From Helicobacteraceae bacterium (GTDB lineage: Bacteria > Campylobacterota > Campylobacteria > Campylobacterales > SZUA-545), in NCBI GenBank assembly GCA_031276985.1, contig JAISMA010000161.1, positions 1-14,162 of the forward strand: a stretch of 14,162 nucleotides of DNA, given 5' to 3'. The translations under genes and the position numbers were made by a program. The stretch's first letter is position 1. Every line of letters starts with the position of its first letter. Positions 13,060 to 14,162 of the stretch are shown one piece after another. The notes beneath the pieces were generated by a model. That model had not been told where the DNA came from and made no database searches. It saw nothing but the letters and a program-made list of their open reading frames with translations.

Positions 13060-14162
13060 CTAAAACGCCTTTTTGATCGTTTGCGCCACGAGATTCAGAT
13101 CGTCCTCGCTCATAGCCGTTCCGCTTGGCAGGCACAAGCCCTTTTCAAAGATCTTTTGGCTTACGCCGTTTATGAGTTTTCGCGCGTCTTTGAAAACGGG
13201 CTGAAGGTGCATGGGTTTCCACAGCGGGCGCGATTCTATGTTTTCGTTTTCAAGCGCCAGACGAAGCGTTTCGGGCGCGACGCTTTTGTCCTCGATTGTG
13301 ATCGTCGTCAGCCAGCGGTTGCCATGCGAATGCGGCAGTTCGGGCATAAACGCGATCGGCAGATCGCTTAAAGCGCGGCGATAAAACTCGAAAATCTCGC
13401 GCCGCCTTTTGACGCGATCCGCAAGCGTCGTCATTTGCCCGCGCCCGATTCCCGCGACGATATTGCTCATTCGGTAGTTGTAGCCAATCTCGCAATGCTC
13501 GTAGTGCGGCGCGTTTTCCCGCGCTTGCGTGGCGAAAAAAAGCGCCTTTTTGATCGGCGCTTCCTCGCTTGCGAGAAGCATGCCGCCGCCGCTTGTCGTG
13601 ATGATTTTGTTGCCGTTGAACGAATAAACGCCAAAAGGCGCGATCGCGCCGCACGATCCGCCGCGCCAGCTTGCGCCAAGCGCTTCGGCGGCGTCTTCGA
13701 TCAGCGCCACGCCGTAGCGATCGCATATCGCGCAAATCGCGTCCATATCCGCGCTCTGCCCGTATAGATGAACGAGGATAAGCGCTTTTGGCGCGCGCTT
13801 TTTGCACAGATCCTCAAACAGATTCGGATCGAGATTCCAGCTCTTTTCGTCGCTGTCGATAAAGATCGGCGTAGCGTTTTGATAGATAATCGGCGAAACC
13901 GAGCCGATAAAAGTAAAATCGCTAACCGCCGCCAAATCGCCCGCTTCCACGCCCAAAACGCGCAACGCAAGATGAAGCGCCGCCGTGCCGCTTGAAACGC
14001 CAAGCGCGAACTTCGCGCCGCTAAAGGCTTTGACGTCCTCCTCAAAACCCGTTACGTTTTCGCCCAGCGGCGCGACGTAGTTTTTGTCGAACGCCTCTTG
14101 TATAAACCCAATTTCCGATCCGCTCATGTGCGGCGGAGAAAGAAAAATCCGCTTGTTTTTCA
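13060..14162 (-). CDS. pglE: UDP-sugar aminotransferase PglE, start at window edge
   Basis: PglE is a PLP enzyme that transfers an amino group from glutamate to the UDP-4-keto-6-deoxy sugar on the way to UDP-N,N'-diacetylbacillosamine, the first sugar of the Campylobacter N-glycan. Strong family segments are visible: LGVSSGTAALHLALRV, HLYGQSADMDAI, IEDAAEALGAS, SFNGNKIITTSGGG with the PLP lysine, ARENAPHYEHCEIGYNYRMSN and GLCLPSGTAMSEDDL. The ATG at 14127 is internal: the frame continues upstream as KNKRIFLSPPH, matching the conserved FLSPPHMGG start of PglE. The last two window bases read TG, so the true start is probably the codon at 14161-14163 with its first base outside. From there it has about 367 residues, a little shorter than C. 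jejuni PglE. PseC or LegC-type aminotransferases are the alternatives, but the motif match favours PglE. Confidence 0.87.
   Translation of the reverse strand, partial: KNKRIFLSPPHMSGSEIGFIQEAFDKNYVAPLGENVTGFEEDVKAFSGAKFALGVSSGTAALHLALRVLGVEAGDLAAVSDFTFIGSVSPIIYQNATPIFIDSDEKSWNLDPNLFEDLCKKRAPKALILVHLYGQSADMDAICAICDRYGVALIEDAAEALGASWRGGSCGAIAPFGVYSFNGNKIITTSGGGMLLASEEAPIKKALFFATQARENAPHYEHCEIGYNYRMSNIVAGIGRGQMTTLADRVKRRREIFEFYRRALSDLPIAFMPELPHSHGNRWLTTITIEDKSVAPETLRLALENENIESRPLWKPMHLQPVFKDARKLINGVSQKIFEKGLCLPSGTAMSEDDLNLVAQTIKKAF
13628..13650. repeat. 23-base near-repeat, copy inside pglE
   Basis: This is the second copy of the element at 13014-13036, differing only at base 13641. Its right part is a perfect 14-base palindrome, GGCGCGATCGCGCC (13637-13650), containing the octamer GCGATCGC. 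It is read through as coding sequence by pglE, shortly before the active-site lysine region on the protein. Confidence 0.45.

Noticed and set aside
13250..13807. A 185-codon minus-strand frame inside pglE in another frame
   Set aside because: The product is an Arg-rich, low-complexity shadow of the true pglE frame, which carries all conserved aminotransferase motifs.

Overview
The window reads as chromosomal DNA of a motile member of the Campylobacterota (the former epsilonproteobacteria) with an intermediate, roughly balanced GC content. The evidence is a PglE-type aminotransferase of the Campylobacter N-glycosylation pathway, a serS gene followed directly by a TPR membrane protein matching the flagellar-motor scaffold PflB, and an RpoD with a long charged insert. 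GATC-rich words are unusually frequent, including the octamer GCGATCGC. No mobile element, CRISPR array, tRNA or rRNA was seen.

Layout. Bases 1-192 (+) are the 3' end of cutA. Bases 193-446 hold no convincing gene, only a stem-loop at 392-424. rpoD (447-2318, -) encodes the primary sigma factor. A 185-base divergent intergenic region carries the rpoD promoter and separates it from an AT-richer orphan membrane-protein gene (2504-3211, +). A GATC-rich gap (3212-3412) lies between that gene and the convergent end of the next block.

The rest is one long minus-strand run, read from the right: pglE (entering from beyond the right edge; its start codon is probably cut by the last base), a promoter with an extended -10, a multi-pass membrane GGDEF protein, der, a heme-c/HAMP/PAS sensor with no output domain, a second heme-c/HAMP/PAS sensor with a GGDEF output, serS, and pflB. 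Gaps between der and pflB are short (8, 61, 71, -14 and 3 bases), so much of this run could be one transcript.

How the genes may work together. The housekeeping genes (der, serS) share a transcription unit with two probable c-di-GMP synthases, a redox or heme sensor pair and a motor scaffold gene. From memory, C. jejuni has der-aroK-trpS-serS-pflB at the equivalent place, so the two heme sensors here would occupy the aroK-trpS position. The strongest lead is this sensor pair: recent paralogs, each with a periplasmic CxxCH heme site and an Aer-like cytoplasmic PAS, only one of which has kept or gained a catalytic domain, placed in a block that ends with a flagellar-motor gene.
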